The notes beneath the pieces were generated by a model, which saw nothing but the letters and a program-made list of their open reading frames with translations, was not told the origin of the DNA and did not search any database. 64,000 nt of DNA, taken from contig NZ_JACCFE010000002.1 of assembly GCF_014256275.1 (NCBI RefSeq), positions 5,188,001-5,252,000 on the forward strand. Direction: 5' to 3'. This DNA is from Rhodococcus sp. 4CII. Its GTDB lineage: Bacteria > Actinomycetota > Actinomycetes > Mycobacteriales > Mycobacteriaceae. Below are positions 25,125-33,924 of this stretch, one piece after another; within the stretch, counting starts at the first letter, position 1, and every line of letters starts with the position of its first letter. The position numbers and the translations under genes were made by a program.

Positions 25125-25910
25125 TCAACGAACGAACCGCACTTCGAACATGCGCGGCCAGTACTTTCCGGTGACGAGGAAGCGGTCGGTCCCCGGGATC
25201 TGGGCGATCCCGTTGAGGACGTCGACCGCCCGCGGGCCGGGCGAGAGCGCATCGCGAAGCGCCGAGGCGTCGATCTCGGCGGTGACGCGGCCGTCCGCGG
25301 GATCGATGCGGACGAGGGTGTCGGTGGTCCAGACGTTCGCGTAGATCGCGCCGTCGTCCGCGCACTCGAGTTCGTTGAGGCGGGCCACCGGGTTTCCGTC
25401 CCGGACCGCCTGCACGGTGCGGCGGGGTTCGAACGTCACCGGGTCGCGGAACGTGAGCGTAGGGGAGCCGTCGCTCGTGACGAGGGCGCCGGGCAACGCG
25501 CAGATTCCCCAGCCCTCGCCGTCGAACGGAACTCGCCGCTGTTCGGTGAGGGTCGCGCGATCCCGGGCGACGGCCACGCCGTCACGCCACGTCAGCTGCC
25601 AGACGGTGTCGCCGCTCACCGTGATGCCCTCCCCGAACAGGGGCGGCGGCAGTTCCGCCCGGGCGCGGACGCCGCCGCCGGTGACGTCGGTGGCCTGCAC
25701 CCAGGACTCGCCTGACCTGCCGGTGCTCTCGAGCAGCTCGGTGCCGTCGATTTCGAGTCCCTGGGTGAACGCATTCGGGTCGTGGTCGAGGGTCCGGAGT
25801 ATCTCCACGTGAAGGTCCGCGCCGGCCGCCGCCGGACTCTGCGAGGAGCAGCCGGCGACCATCCAGGACACCGCGAGCAGGGCTGGGAGAAGGCGTCTCC
25901 GGCCGGTCAT
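25125..25910 (-). CDS. Glutaminyl-peptide cyclotransferase, lipoprotein
   Basis: A 261-residue exported enzyme of the plant/bacterial (beta-propeller) glutaminyl cyclase family, which converts N-terminal glutamine to pyroglutamate. The signal peptide RRRLLPALLAVSWMVAGC ends in the lipobox VAGC, so it should be membrane-anchored outside. Family segments include DPNAFTQGLEIDG, ESTGRSGESWVQ, LTWRDGVAV, GEGWGICAL, LNELECADDGAIYANVW and VLNGIAQIPGTDRFLVTGKYWP. ATG 25910 gives the signal peptide directly; upstream codons in frame are discarded. It is divergent from the DUF3027 gene with 59 bases between. Confidence 0.87.
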   Translation of the reverse strand: MTGRRRLLPALLAVSWMVAGCSSQSPAAAGADLHVEILRTLDHDPNAFTQGLEIDGTELLESTGRSGESWVQATDVTGGGVRARAELPPPLFGEGITVSGDTVWQLTWRDGVAVARDRATLTEQRRVPFDGEGWGICALPGALVTSDGSPTLTFRDPVTFEPRRTVQAVRDGNPVARLNELECADDGAIYANVWTTDTLVRIDPADGRVTAEIDASALRDALSPGPRAVDVLNGIAQIPGTDRFLVTGKYWPRMFEVRFVR

Positions 25911-25969
25911 CGGACCAGCATGACAGCCCAGGTGGGCAAGCACTTGCGGTGGTGCGGCAAACTGGTGGT

Positions 25970-26806
25970 GTGAGTGTTGCTTCTTCCGACGAGCGCGCAG
26001 TGGCGCGTCCCGTACTGACCGACGCCGTCGAGCTCGCCCGAACTGCACTGGTCGAACTGCAGGAAGGGGGAGTCGGCGACTATCTGGGCGTCACGTCCGA
26101 GGACGCGTGCGCCGCGACTCACCGTTTCGTTGCGGACCTTCCGGGTTATCGCGGCTGGCAGTGGGCGGTGGTGGTGGCCGCCGATCCCGAATCGGACCAT
26201 GCCACCGTCAGCGAACTCGCCCTCCTGCCGGGACCCGACGCGCTGGTCGCCCCCGACTGGATTCCGTGGGATCAGCGCATTCGCCCCGGCGACCTGTCCG
26301 CGGGCGACCTGCTGGCCCCGCCTGCCGGTGACCCCCGCCTCGTCCCCGGTTACGTGGCGACCGGTGACCCCGAGATCGACGAGGTCGCCCTCGAACTCGG
26401 GCTGGGGCGCAAGCAGGTGATGAGTCTCGAAGGTCGCGTGGATGCGGCCCAGCGCTGGCACGACGGCGATTACGGCCCCGACTCCGAGATGGCCAAGGCC
26501 GCGCCGTCGACGTGCGGGTTGTGCGGCTTCTACCTGCCGCTCGCCGGCTCGCTGCACGCGTCGTTCGGTGTGTGCGGCAACGAGATGGCCGCCGACGGGC
26601 ACGTGGTCGACGCCACCTACGGGTGCGGGGCCCACTCCGACACGCTGTTGCCGTCGGGTGCGGGTTCGCCGCAGTTCGACGCGTACGACGACGGTGCCGT
26701 CGAGATGGTCGAGAAGGCTCGGGGCGAGAGTGAAACCCCGGCAGTGCCTCCGGCCGATGCTGCTGTCGAGGCCGCTGCGGCCGAGGAATCCGCATCGACC
26801 AGCTAG
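25970..26806 (+). CDS. DUF3027 family protein (Rv0877-like)
   Basis: A cytosolic protein of 278 residues. Conserved-looking blocks are GWQWAVVVAADPESDHATVSELALLPG, abbreviated here as WQWAVVVAADPE, then PDWIPWDQRIRPGDLSAGDLL, and a probable metal site: CGLCGFYLPLAG followed by CGNEMAADGHVV and YGCGAHSD (four to five cysteines plus histidines). The last 35 residues are Ala/Glu/Ser-rich. It matches DUF3027 (Rv0877 in M. tuberculosis), of unknown function. GTG 25970 is the likely start. Its 3' end appears to overlap the start of the Hsp90-like ATPase gene, implying coupled expression. Confidence 0.82.
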   Translation: MSVASSDERAVARPVLTDAVELARTALVELQEGGVGDYLGVTSEDACAATHRFVADLPGYRGWQWAVVVAADPESDHATVSELALLPGPDALVAPDWIPWDQRIRPGDLSAGDLLAPPAGDPRLVPGYVATGDPEIDEVALELGLGRKQVMSLEGRVDAAQRWHDGDYGPDSEMAKAAPSTCGLCGFYLPLAGSLHASFGVCGNEMAADGHVVDATYGCGAHSDTLLPSGAGSPQFDAYDDGAVEMVEKARGESETPAVPPADAAVEAAAAEESASTS

Positions 26807-29544
26807 CCGATCCGTTCGGCACCGCCGCGCTGAGGGAATCGACTCTCCTCGCGTGGCGTACGTCGCCGACGCGCCTGCGCGAGGATGCCGCGGCCGAATC
26901 GGACCTGGCCCGCGCCGGCTACCGCGACCGGCTCCTCACCGAACTGGCACAGAACGCCGCCGACGCCGCCGCCCGCGCCGAGGTGCCCGGCGAGCTGTCC
27001 GTGCATCTCGACGGACGTGTTCTGCGCGTGGCCAACACGGGTACGCCGCTGGACGAGCCGGGGGTCCAGGCGCTGGTCGCGTTGCGGGCGTCGAACAAGT
27101 CCGGCACGACCGTCGGCCGCTACGGCGTCGGGTTCACGGCGGTGCTGTCGGTGGCCGACGAGATCGAGCTGCGGTCGACGTCCGGTTCGGTGCTGTTCTC
27201 CGCCGAGCGCACCAGGGCTGCGCTGCAGGATCTCGACGGCGCCGACCCCGGCGGAGGTGTGCCGGTCCTCCGGCTCGCGTGGCCCACCGAGACCCGCCCG
27301 GCCGCCGGTGCGGCGTCGGAAGTCGTGCTGACGCTGCGCGAGGACATCGACGCCGAATCGCTGCTGGCCTACATGGGCCGCGAGGCCCCCGACCTGTTGC
27401 TCGAACTGCCGGCGCTCGTCTCGATCACCGTGGGCGACAAGCAGTTCCGCCGTCGCGAGCGGCCGCTCGATTCGGGGGCGACCGAGGTCGCGATCGGCGA
27501 CGACCGATGGTGGCAGTACGAGTCCGGCCGCGCCCGCTGGCTCGTTCCGGTCCGCGACGGCGTCGTCGCCCCGGTGAGCGAGGACGTGCTGCGGGCCCCG
27601 ACGCGGTCGGACGAGGAACTGTCGATCCCCGCGATCCTGGTCGCGGACGTCGCGATGCAGCCCGACCGCAGGCGCATCCTGCCCGGCGCGTCGATCGCCG
27701 AGCCGGCGTCCGGCTACGCCGACTTCGTGGCCACACTGCCGCCCGACCAGCGACTGTCGCTGGTCCCCGTCCCCGCCTTCGCCCGCAGCGAGGTGGACTC
27801 CGCGTTGCGCGACCATCTCGTCGCCGAACTCCGGGAGCAGCCCTGGCTGCCGACCGTCGACGACAAGGACAGGGCGCCCAATCGGGCGTCGGTGGTCCCC
27901 GGCCTGACCGACGAACTCGCCGAACTCCTCGCGGACATCGTCGACGGCCTCGTCGTCCCCGATCTGTCCGGTCCGCGCTGGGCGCCTGCGCTGGCGGCGG
28001 TCGACGCACACCGCCTCGGTCTCGCCCGCCTCACCGAACTTCTCAGCGGCACCGACCGTGACCCGTCCTGGTGGCGGCGCCTGTACGCAGCGCTCGAGCC
28101 CCTGGCCGTGGACGCCCTCGCCGCCGAGGAGTTGGCGTCGATCCCGGTTCCGCTGTCCGACGGGCGCACGGTCACCGGTCCGCGAACGGTGTTGCTGGGC
28201 CACGACATCGACGGTGTCCTGGGGGTCGACTGGACGAGGCTCGTCCACCCGGACGCGACGCATCCCCTGTTGTCGAGGCTCGGCGCGAAGACCGCCACGG
28301 CCGTCGACCTCCTGTCCGATCCGGCGCTGCGCGCCGAGATCGAGGACCTCGACCCCGACGACGTCGCGGCGGCCGAGGAACTGTCGACCGCGGTGCTCGC
28401 ACTCGCCGGGCGTGCCGACCCCGGCACCCTGCCGTCCTGGCTCGGGCAGCTGCCGCTCCCGGACATCGAAGGGGAGTTGCGTGGCGCGGACGAATTGCTG
28501 TTGCCCGGTGCGCCTCTCGCCGGCATCCTCGTGGACGACTCGCCGTTCGCGAGCGTGGACGCGTCGTTCGCCGAGCGGGTGGGAGAGGACGCCCTCCGGG
28601 CGGTGGGCGTGGGCTGGGGCTTCACCGTGCTGCGCGCGGAACTTCCCACCGGCCCCGATCAGGACCTCGACGACGAAGACCTCTGGTGGGACACGCTCGA
28701 CGACGACCCCGAGGAGATCGGGGCCGTGCGTGACCTGGACCTCGTCGACGAGGAACGCTGGCCGGAGGCGCTGACCATGCTCGCGCTGGACCCGTCGACT
28801 CGTGCGCTGCTCGCCGACCGCGCCGGGTACACCGCTTGGTGGCTGCGCCACAACGCCGAGATCGACGGTCAGGTGCTGGGCCTGCTCCGCGACCCCGAGG
28901 ACGAGACCTTCGCCGGACTGCTCGACCCGGTCGACCACCCGGAATCCTCCGCGTTCGCGGCGGCACTGGCGCCGGCGACGGTCGACTCACCCGAACTCGC
29001 CCAGCTGCTGCTGGACCGACTGGCCGACCCCGAGCGCCACCCGACACCGGCGGTGATCGCGCGGGCCCACAGCCTGCTCGCCGCCGCCGCGCACCTCCTC
29101 GACCTCGAGGAGCTCCGCCTGCCCGACTACGTGCGCGGCGTCACCGGCGCCCTCGTCGACCCCGGCGACGCCCTGGTGCTGGACGCGCCGTGGCTCGCCG
29201 CCGCCGTGCCGCGCGACCGTCTGGTGGTCGGGCACCTGGGCACCGCCGCCGCGCTCGCCGATCTGCTGGACGTCGCCGTCGCCTCCACCGCCATCCGCGG
29301 CGCCGTGACCAGCTCCGGCCGCGATTCCTCGTGGGATCGCGAGCCCGCCGCCGTCCTCGCTTTCGCAACCCTCGGCCGGGAACTGCCGCACGGACCCGTC
29401 GTCGTCCATCACCGGCTCACGGTGAAACTCACCGGAGGCGTGGACACGGAAATCGCGGTCCCGTGGTGGGTGGACGACACCGGGGCCACCCACTGCTCCG
29501 AGTCGTGGGCCGACGGCACGTGGGGCGCCGCCGGTGTCGATTGA
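26794..29544 (+). CDS. Hsp90/sacsin-like GHKL ATPase-domain protein, start codon not canonical
   Basis: A protein of about 916 residues. The N-terminal GHKL (Bergerat) ATPase domain has the N-box LLTELAQNAADAA, a degenerate G1 box VANTGTPL, then ASNKSGTTVGRYGVGFTAVL, which matches the Hsp90 G2 box (GQFGVGF). The rest is Asp/Leu-rich with no family I recognise. Conserved coding extends upstream of the first ATG/GTG/TTG (26983), which would delete the N-box, so translation must begin earlier. The best candidate is ATC 26794, six bases after AGGA and overlapping the DUF3027 end; CTG 26830 is another. The next gene (PAP2) overlaps its stop by 11 bases. The role could be chaperone-like, but this is unproven. 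Confidence 0.7.
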   Translation: MDQLADPFGTAALRESTLLAWRTSPTRLREDAAAESDLARAGYRDRLLTELAQNAADAAARAEVPGELSVHLDGRVLRVANTGTPLDEPGVQALVALRASNKSGTTVGRYGVGFTAVLSVADEIELRSTSGSVLFSAERTRAALQDLDGADPGGGVPVLRLAWPTETRPAAGAASEVVLTLREDIDAESLLAYMGREAPDLLLELPALVSITVGDKQFRRRERPLDSGATEVAIGDDRWWQYESGRARWLVPVRDGVVAPVSEDVLRAPTRSDEELSIPAILVADVAMQPDRRRILPGASIAEPASGYADFVATLPPDQRLSLVPVPAFARSEVDSALRDHLVAELREQPWLPTVDDKDRAPNRASVVPGLTDELAELLADIVDGLVVPDLSGPRWAPALAAVDAHRLGLARLTELLSGTDRDPSWWRRLYAALEPLAVDALAAEELASIPVPLSDGRTVTGPRTVLLGHDIDGVLGVDWTRLVHPDATHPLLSRLGAKTATAVDLLSDPALRAEIEDLDPDDVAAAEELSTAVLALAGRADPGTLPSWLGQLPLPDIEGELRGADELLLPGAPLAGILVDDSPFASVDASFAERVGEDALRAVGVGWGFTVLRAELPTGPDQDLDDEDLWWDTLDDDPEEIGAVRDLDLVDEERWPEALTMLALDPSTRALLADRAGYTAWWLRHNAEIDGQVLGLLRDPEDETFAGLLDPVDHPESSAFAAALAPATVDSPELAQLLLDRLADPERHPTPAVIARAHSLLAAAAHLLDLEELRLPDYVRGVTGALVDPGDALVLDAPWLAAAVPRDRLVVGHLGTAAALADLLDVAVASTAIRGAVTSSGRDSSWDREPAAVLAFATLGRELPHGPVVVHHRLTVKLTGGVDTEIAVPWWVDDTGATHCSESWADGTWGAAGVD

Positions 29545-30082
29545 CCAGAGCATCCTCGACAGCGCGGTCGAAGATCGCACACCGTGGTTGATCGACGTCG
29601 TCACCGTCGTCACCAACAGCGGGGGAACGGTCGCGGCCTGGATCGTGTCGATCGTCCTGACGATCACCCTGCTGCTGCAGGGCCGCCGCCGCGAAGCCGT
29701 GCTCGTGGCCGGAGCGATGCTGTCGGGACTGGCCGCGATGACGACGCTCAAGAATCTGTTCGAGAGGCAGCGGCCCCCGCTCCCGGATCGGCTCGTCGAG
29801 ATCTCGTCGTTCTCGTTCCCGTCGGGGCACGCGATGATGACGGCGATCCTCGCGACCGTGCTCGTCGCCGTGACCCTCCGGATCGTGCTGGTGCGGCGGC
29901 CGCGAATCGCGATGCTCGTCCTGCTGATCCTGTACACACTGGCGGTCGGGCTCTCGCGCGTCTACCTCGCGGCGCACTGGATGACCGACGTCCTCGCCGG
30001 GTGGGCATTCGGCTTCCTGTGGGCGGCCTTCTGGATCCTGCTGACCCGCACCCTGCCCCGCCACGCGGCAACCTCGAGCTAG
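29534..30082 (+). CDS. PAP2 family phosphatase
   Basis: Membrane phosphatase of 182 residues in the type 2 phosphatidic acid phosphatase family, acting on lipid phosphates such as polyprenyl diphosphates. All three catalytic motifs are present: KNLFERQRP, SFPSGHAMM and SRVYLAAHWMTDVLAG. There are about five transmembrane helices. The GTG start overlaps the end of the ATPase gene by 11 bases, so it is probably translated from the same message. The stop TAG is inside the first copy of an 18-base direct repeat. Confidence 0.9.
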   Translation: MSIDQSILDSAVEDRTPWLIDVVTVVTNSGGTVAAWIVSIVLTITLLLQGRRREAVLVAGAMLSGLAAMTTLKNLFERQRPPLPDRLVEISSFSFPSGHAMMTAILATVLVAVTLRIVLVRRPRIAMLVLLILYTLAVGLSRVYLAAHWMTDVLAGWAFGFLWAAFWILLTRTLPRHAATSS

Positions 30083-30119
30083 AGCAGTCCCTGCTGCACC
30101 ACTAGAGCAGTCCCTGCTG
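30079..30119. repeat. 18-bp direct repeat at the 3' ends of two convergent genes
   Basis: CTAGAGCAGTCCCTGCTG occurs at 30079-30096 and 30102-30119. The first copy contains the PAP2 stop; the second holds the reverse-strand stop and final codons (QQGLL) of the DUF2530 gene. It looks like a small local duplication of the DUF2530 gene end. Confidence 0.85.
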
Positions 30120-30350
30120 TGCCCCGCGACTGCCGCGCCGCGCCGCCCGGCGCTGCGCTGCGAACAATCCGTACCCGAGGAATCCGACGACGACCCCCGC
30201 TATACACGTCGGCAGCGCATCCGACCACCGGTCGCCCGTGACGATCACCACGACCATCGCGACCGCCCACGCCAGGGTTCCCAGTATCAGCGCAGGTCGT
30301 GGGTCGGCCAGGCGCCGGGCGAGCGGGGGACGGTCTGCGGCAGGGTTCAC
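30102..30350 (-). CDS. DUF2530 family small membrane protein
   Basis: An 82-residue protein with a basic, Pro-rich start (AADRPPLARRLADPRPA), two transmembrane helices (about 21-40 and 48-67) and a basic tail AAQRRAARRGSRGAQQGLL. It matches DUF2530 (Rv0879c in M. tuberculosis, about 91 residues); function unknown. GTG 30350 is the start nearest family length; a much longer frame upstream is low-complexity and antisense to the purine permease, so it is rejected. It converges with PAP2 and diverges from the permease gene. Confidence 0.75.
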   Translation of the reverse strand: MNPAADRPPLARRLADPRPALILGTLAWAVAMVVVIVTGDRWSDALPTCIAGVVVGFLGYGLFAAQRRAARRGSRGAQQGLL

Positions 30351-30428
30351 CAAACGAACGCTACCCTCGCCGCGGTGCCCTAATCTCCAAGGGCGACGCG
30401 CGAACGATGGCGATGGGGATTGAGAACT

Positions 30429-31880
30429 ATGGGTGCTCCGAAACTGCTCGACAACTATTTCAAGATCACCGAGCGTGGTTCGACGGTAGGCACGGAAATC
30501 CGCGGCGGCGTCGTGACCTTCGTCGCGATGGCGTACATCGTGGTCCTCAACCCGCTGATCCTCGGCAGTTTCTCCGCCGAGGACGCCGTCGCGAAGACCG
30601 ACGTCCTCGGCAACATCCTCCCCGTCAACGAGGTGGCCGCCGTCACAGCCCTGGTGGCCGGGCTGATGAGCATCGTGTTCGGCATCGTCGCCAACTATCC
30701 CTTCGCGATCGCGGCGGGCCTCGGAATCAACAGCCTCCTCGCCGTCACGATCGCACCTCAGGTCACCTGGCCCGAGGCGATGGGTCTCGTGGTGATCGAC
30801 GGCATCATCATCGTCGTGTTGGCGCTCACCGGTTTCCGGACGGCTGTCTTCAATGCCATTCCGGCCGAGCTCAAATCCGCCATCGCCGCCGGTATCGGCA
30901 TGTTCATCGCGTTCATCGGCCTCGTCGATGCCGGGTTCGTGCGGCGCATCCCGGACGCCGCGGGCACCACCGTCCCCGTGGGCCTGGGTATCAACGGATC
31001 GATCTCCTCCTGGCCGACCGTGACGTTCGTGTTCGGCGTACTGCTGATGGGTGTCCTGGTGGTGCGCAAGGTGCGCGGCGGACTGCTGATCGGCATCGTC
31101 GTCACCACCGTGCTGGCTGCGATCATCGAGGCCGTCGCCGGCGTCGGACCGTCGCTGGGGGTGAACCCGCACGGGTGGAACCTCAGCGTTCCCACAGCTC
31201 CCGATGTGCTGGTGGAACTTCCGGACCTCAGCCTCGTCGGCGACGTCAGCATCTTCGGGGCCTTCACCCGCATCGGCGTACTCGCGGCCAGCCTGCTGGT
31301 GTTCACGCTCGTGCTCGCCAATTTCTTCGACGCCATGGGCACCATGACCGGGCTCGGCAAGGAGGCCGGACTCACCGACGAGGACGGCAACCTGCCCAAC
31401 GTCGGACGCGCACTCGTCGTCGAGGGCACCGGTGCCATCGTCGGTGGCGGTGCGTCGGCGTCGTCCAACACCGTCTTCGTGGAATCCGCTTCGGGTATCG
31501 CCGAGGGGGCCCGTACCGGACTCGCGAATGTGGTGACGGGACTGCTGTTCCTGGCCGCGATGTTCCTGACTCCGCTGTACTCGGTGGTGCCCATCGAGGC
31601 GGCCGCGCCGGCCCTCGTCGTGGTGGGCGCGATGATGATCGGCCAGGTTCGCGACATCGACTTCACCCGGTTCTCGATCGCACTGCCGGCGTTCCTCACG
31701 ATCGCCGTCATGCCGTTCACGTACTCGATCGCCAACGGCATCGGCGTCGGATTCGTGTCGTGGGTCGTGCTCAATGCTGCGAGCGGTGGTATCAAGAAGA
31801 TTCACCCGTTGATGTGGGTGGTCGCGATCCTGTTCGTGGCCTACTTCGCCGTCGAACCGATCACCGACGCAGTAACGTAA
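30429..31880 (+). CDS. NCS2 family purine (hypoxanthine/guanine-type) permease
   Basis: Membrane transporter of 483 residues in the AzgA-like branch of the NCS2 nucleobase:cation symporters. Branch motifs: N-terminal YFKITERGSTVGTEIRGGVVTF, shortened to FKITERGSTVGTEIRGG; AMAYIVVLNP; GLGINSLLAVTI; ANFFDAMGTMTGLGKEAGL; and EGTGAIVGGGASASSNTVFVES, where the Gly/Ala-Ser run resembles the substrate-binding NATxP-like region. There are about 12-14 helices. ATG 30429 is chosen; a TTG three codons upstream is also in frame. A MarR regulator follows on the same strand 33 bases on. Confidence 0.88.
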   Translation: MGAPKLLDNYFKITERGSTVGTEIRGGVVTFVAMAYIVVLNPLILGSFSAEDAVAKTDVLGNILPVNEVAAVTALVAGLMSIVFGIVANYPFAIAAGLGINSLLAVTIAPQVTWPEAMGLVVIDGIIIVVLALTGFRTAVFNAIPAELKSAIAAGIGMFIAFIGLVDAGFVRRIPDAAGTTVPVGLGINGSISSWPTVTFVFGVLLMGVLVVRKVRGGLLIGIVVTTVLAAIIEAVAGVGPSLGVNPHGWNLSVPTAPDVLVELPDLSLVGDVSIFGAFTRIGVLAASLLVFTLVLANFFDAMGTMTGLGKEAGLTDEDGNLPNVGRALVVEGTGAIVGGGASASSNTVFVESASGIAEGARTGLANVVTGLLFLAAMFLTPLYSVVPIEAAAPALVVVGAMMIGQVRDIDFTRFSIALPAFLTIAVMPFTYSIANGIGVGFVSWVVLNAASGGIKKIHPLMWVVAILFVAYFAVEPITDAVT

Positions 31881-31913
31881 ACGGCGGCCGATCGGTCCCG
31901 TATTGTCATTCCC

Positions 31914-32345
31914 GTGACCACGGATACGCGAGCACTCGCCAGCGACCTCTCCCTGGCTGTCGTGCGCCTCACGCGTCACCTGCGTGGGCGCCGAGTCGAC
32001 GCCCAGGTATCGCTGACCCAGCTGTCGGCACTGGCCACCCTCGCCCGCGACGGCGCCATGACGCCGGGCAATCTCGCGGCTCGGGAGAAGGTCCAGCCGC
32101 CGTCGATGACCCGGGTCATCGCCTCGCTGGTCGAACTGGGGCTGGTCGAGCGGGCGCCGCATCCCACCGACGGCCGGCAGATCATCGTCACACTCTCCGA
32201 TGCCGGTCACGCGCTGATCGCCGACGAGACGCACGCCCGCGAGGCGTGGATGAACGAGCGGCTGTCCGGGCTCGACGAGTCCCAACTCGAGACGCTCCGC
32301 GACGCGGTCGGGATCATCACCTCCATCGTCGCCGACTCGGAGTAG
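31914..32345 (+). CDS. MarR family transcriptional regulator
   Basis: DNA-binding regulator of 143 residues with a MarR winged helix: the recognition region is GNLAAREKVQPPSMTRVIASL and the wing is APHPTDGRQIIVTLSDAG. N- and C-terminal helices would form the dimer interface. By gene order it corresponds to Rv0880. GTG 31914 starts the protein. The ligand and targets are unknown; the purine permease upstream is a possible target because the genes are adjacent. Confidence 0.88.
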   Translation: MTTDTRALASDLSLAVVRLTRHLRGRRVDAQVSLTQLSALATLARDGAMTPGNLAAREKVQPPSMTRVIASLVELGLVERAPHPTDGRQIIVTLSDAGHALIADETHAREAWMNERLSGLDESQLETLRDAVGIITSIVADSE

Positions 32346-32532
32346 TCCTGGCGCAGCCGAACGGCAGCTCCCCAGTAGTGCAACGGCATTCGGCTGCCCG
32401 GTCACCGGCGCTCGCGCGGTAGCGAAGGAAACTCTCTGTCGGAGAACGTAACCGGCGCCCGAACCGATCGTACCGCCGACGCACGCGCAGGGCCGGTCGG
32501 TGCCGTGCCGGGACCGGGAGCAAGATGGAAGG

Positions 32533-33909
32533 GTGCCGCCCGAATCCGAGACCCCTGCCCCAGCCCAGCCGAAGACCGGCATGTTCGCCGCTCTCCGCAC
32601 CCGGAACTACCGGTTGTGGGCATCGGGGCAGATCGTCTCCCTCGTCGGAACGTGGATGCAGCGGGTGGCGCAGGACTGGCTCGTCCTGACCCTGTCGAAC
32701 GGCAACGCGCTCGCGGTGGGCATCGTGATGGCCCTGCAGTTCGGTCCGACCCTGTTCCTGTCCGTGTGGGGTGGCGTGCTCGCCGACCGGTACGACAAGC
32801 GGCGGATCCTGATCGCGACCCAGGTGTCGATGGCGTTGTGCGCGCTGGTGCTGGGACTGCTCGACGTCGGCGGACTGGTGGCCATGTGGCACGTCTACCT
32901 CATCGCATTCGTGCTCGGGTGCGCGTCCGCGGTCGACGCGCCGGCCCGTCAGTCGTTCACGATCGAGATGGTCGGCAAGGAGTCTCTGCCCAATGCCATC
33001 GCGTTGAACTCCATGACGTTCAACACCGCGCGCATCATCGGCCCGGCGATCTCCGGTGTGCTCATCACCCTCATCGGGACGGGATGGGTGTTCCTGCTCA
33101 ACGTGGGCACGTTCACCGGGGTGCTGATCGCCCTGCTCATGATGAATGTCCGGGAACTGTTCACGGCACCCCAGGCGGAACGCGGAAAAGGGCAGGTGCG
33201 CGAGGGTTTCCGGTACGTGTGGGGCCGCGCCGATCTCCGGGTGCTGATGGTCGCCGTGTTCATGGTGTCGACGTTCGGACTGAACTTCCCGATCAGTCTC
33301 GCCGTTCTCGCCCGCAACACGTTCGAGCGCGGCGCGGACGCGTACGGGCTGCTGTCGACGACCCTGGCGGTGGGCACTCTCGCCGGCGCCACGATCGCCG
33401 CGAAACGCAGGACACCGCCGCGTCTGCGCACGTTCCTCGGGGCGGCGGCCGGGTTCGGCGCCTTCGAGATCCTCGTCGGTCTGATGCCGACCTACGCGCT
33501 CGTGGCGATCATGCTCGTCCCCACCGGCGCGCTCACCCTGACGTTCACGACCGCGGCCATGAACATCCTGCAGATGTCGGTGCCGTCCGAGATGCGCGGC
33601 CGGGTGATGGGCATCTACATGCTCTGTTTCCTCGGCGGCACCCCGCTCGGCAGTCCGGTCCTGGGATGGCTGGCCGACGTCCTCGACCCGCGTGCCCCGC
33701 TCGTGATCGGGGGCGTGATCTCCCTGGTGAGCGGTATCGGCGCCGCCCTGTACCTGATGCGGCACCAACGGGTGCGGCTCACGGTGCGCCGCCCGGATTC
33801 GGGGCGTTACCTCCCGGTGTTCGAACTGCACAACGTCGACCCGCGTCCGGTGGTGGTGTGCGACGCCACCGAGCAGGCGGTGGAGGCGAGCCGCGACCCG
33901 CGGTCCTGA
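32533..33909 (+). CDS. MFS transporter, EntS/MFS_3 type
   Basis: Major facilitator exporter-type protein of 458 residues with about 12 helices, beginning FAALRTRNYRLWASGQIVSL as in the enterobactin-exporter (EntS) subfamily. The helix 2-3 motif is GVLADRYDKRRIL; other family segments are DAPARQSFTIEMVG and SEMRGRVMGIYMLCFLGGTPLG, the latter reduced here to SEMRGRVMGIYMLC. The C-terminal cytosolic tail is about 55 residues. GTG 32533 directly follows GGAAGG; the spacing is tight, so ATG 32581 is an alternative. It converges with the FAD subunit gene over 15 bases. Siderophore export is only suggested by the subfamily. Confidence 0.83.
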   Translation: MPPESETPAPAQPKTGMFAALRTRNYRLWASGQIVSLVGTWMQRVAQDWLVLTLSNGNALAVGIVMALQFGPTLFLSVWGGVLADRYDKRRILIATQVSMALCALVLGLLDVGGLVAMWHVYLIAFVLGCASAVDAPARQSFTIEMVGKESLPNAIALNSMTFNTARIIGPAISGVLITLIGTGWVFLLNVGTFTGVLIALLMMNVRELFTAPQAERGKGQVREGFRYVWGRADLRVLMVAVFMVSTFGLNFPISLAVLARNTFERGADAYGLLSTTLAVGTLAGATIAAKRRTPPRLRTFLGAAAGFGAFEILVGLMPTYALVAIMLVPTGALTLTFTTAAMNILQMSVPSEMRGRVMGIYMLCFLGGTPLGSPVLGWLADVLDPRAPLVIGGVISLVSGIGAALYLMRHQRVRLTVRRPDSGRYLPVFELHNVDPRPVVVCDATEQAVEASRDPRS

Positions 33910-33924
33910 CCGGGTGCCGGCGGA

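Noticed and set aside
30351..32600. A long minus-strand extension of the DUF2530 frame (total 832 codons)
   Set aside because: It is antisense to the purine permease and MarR genes and has low-complexity His/Asp/Arg content; DUF2530 proteins are about 80-90 residues.
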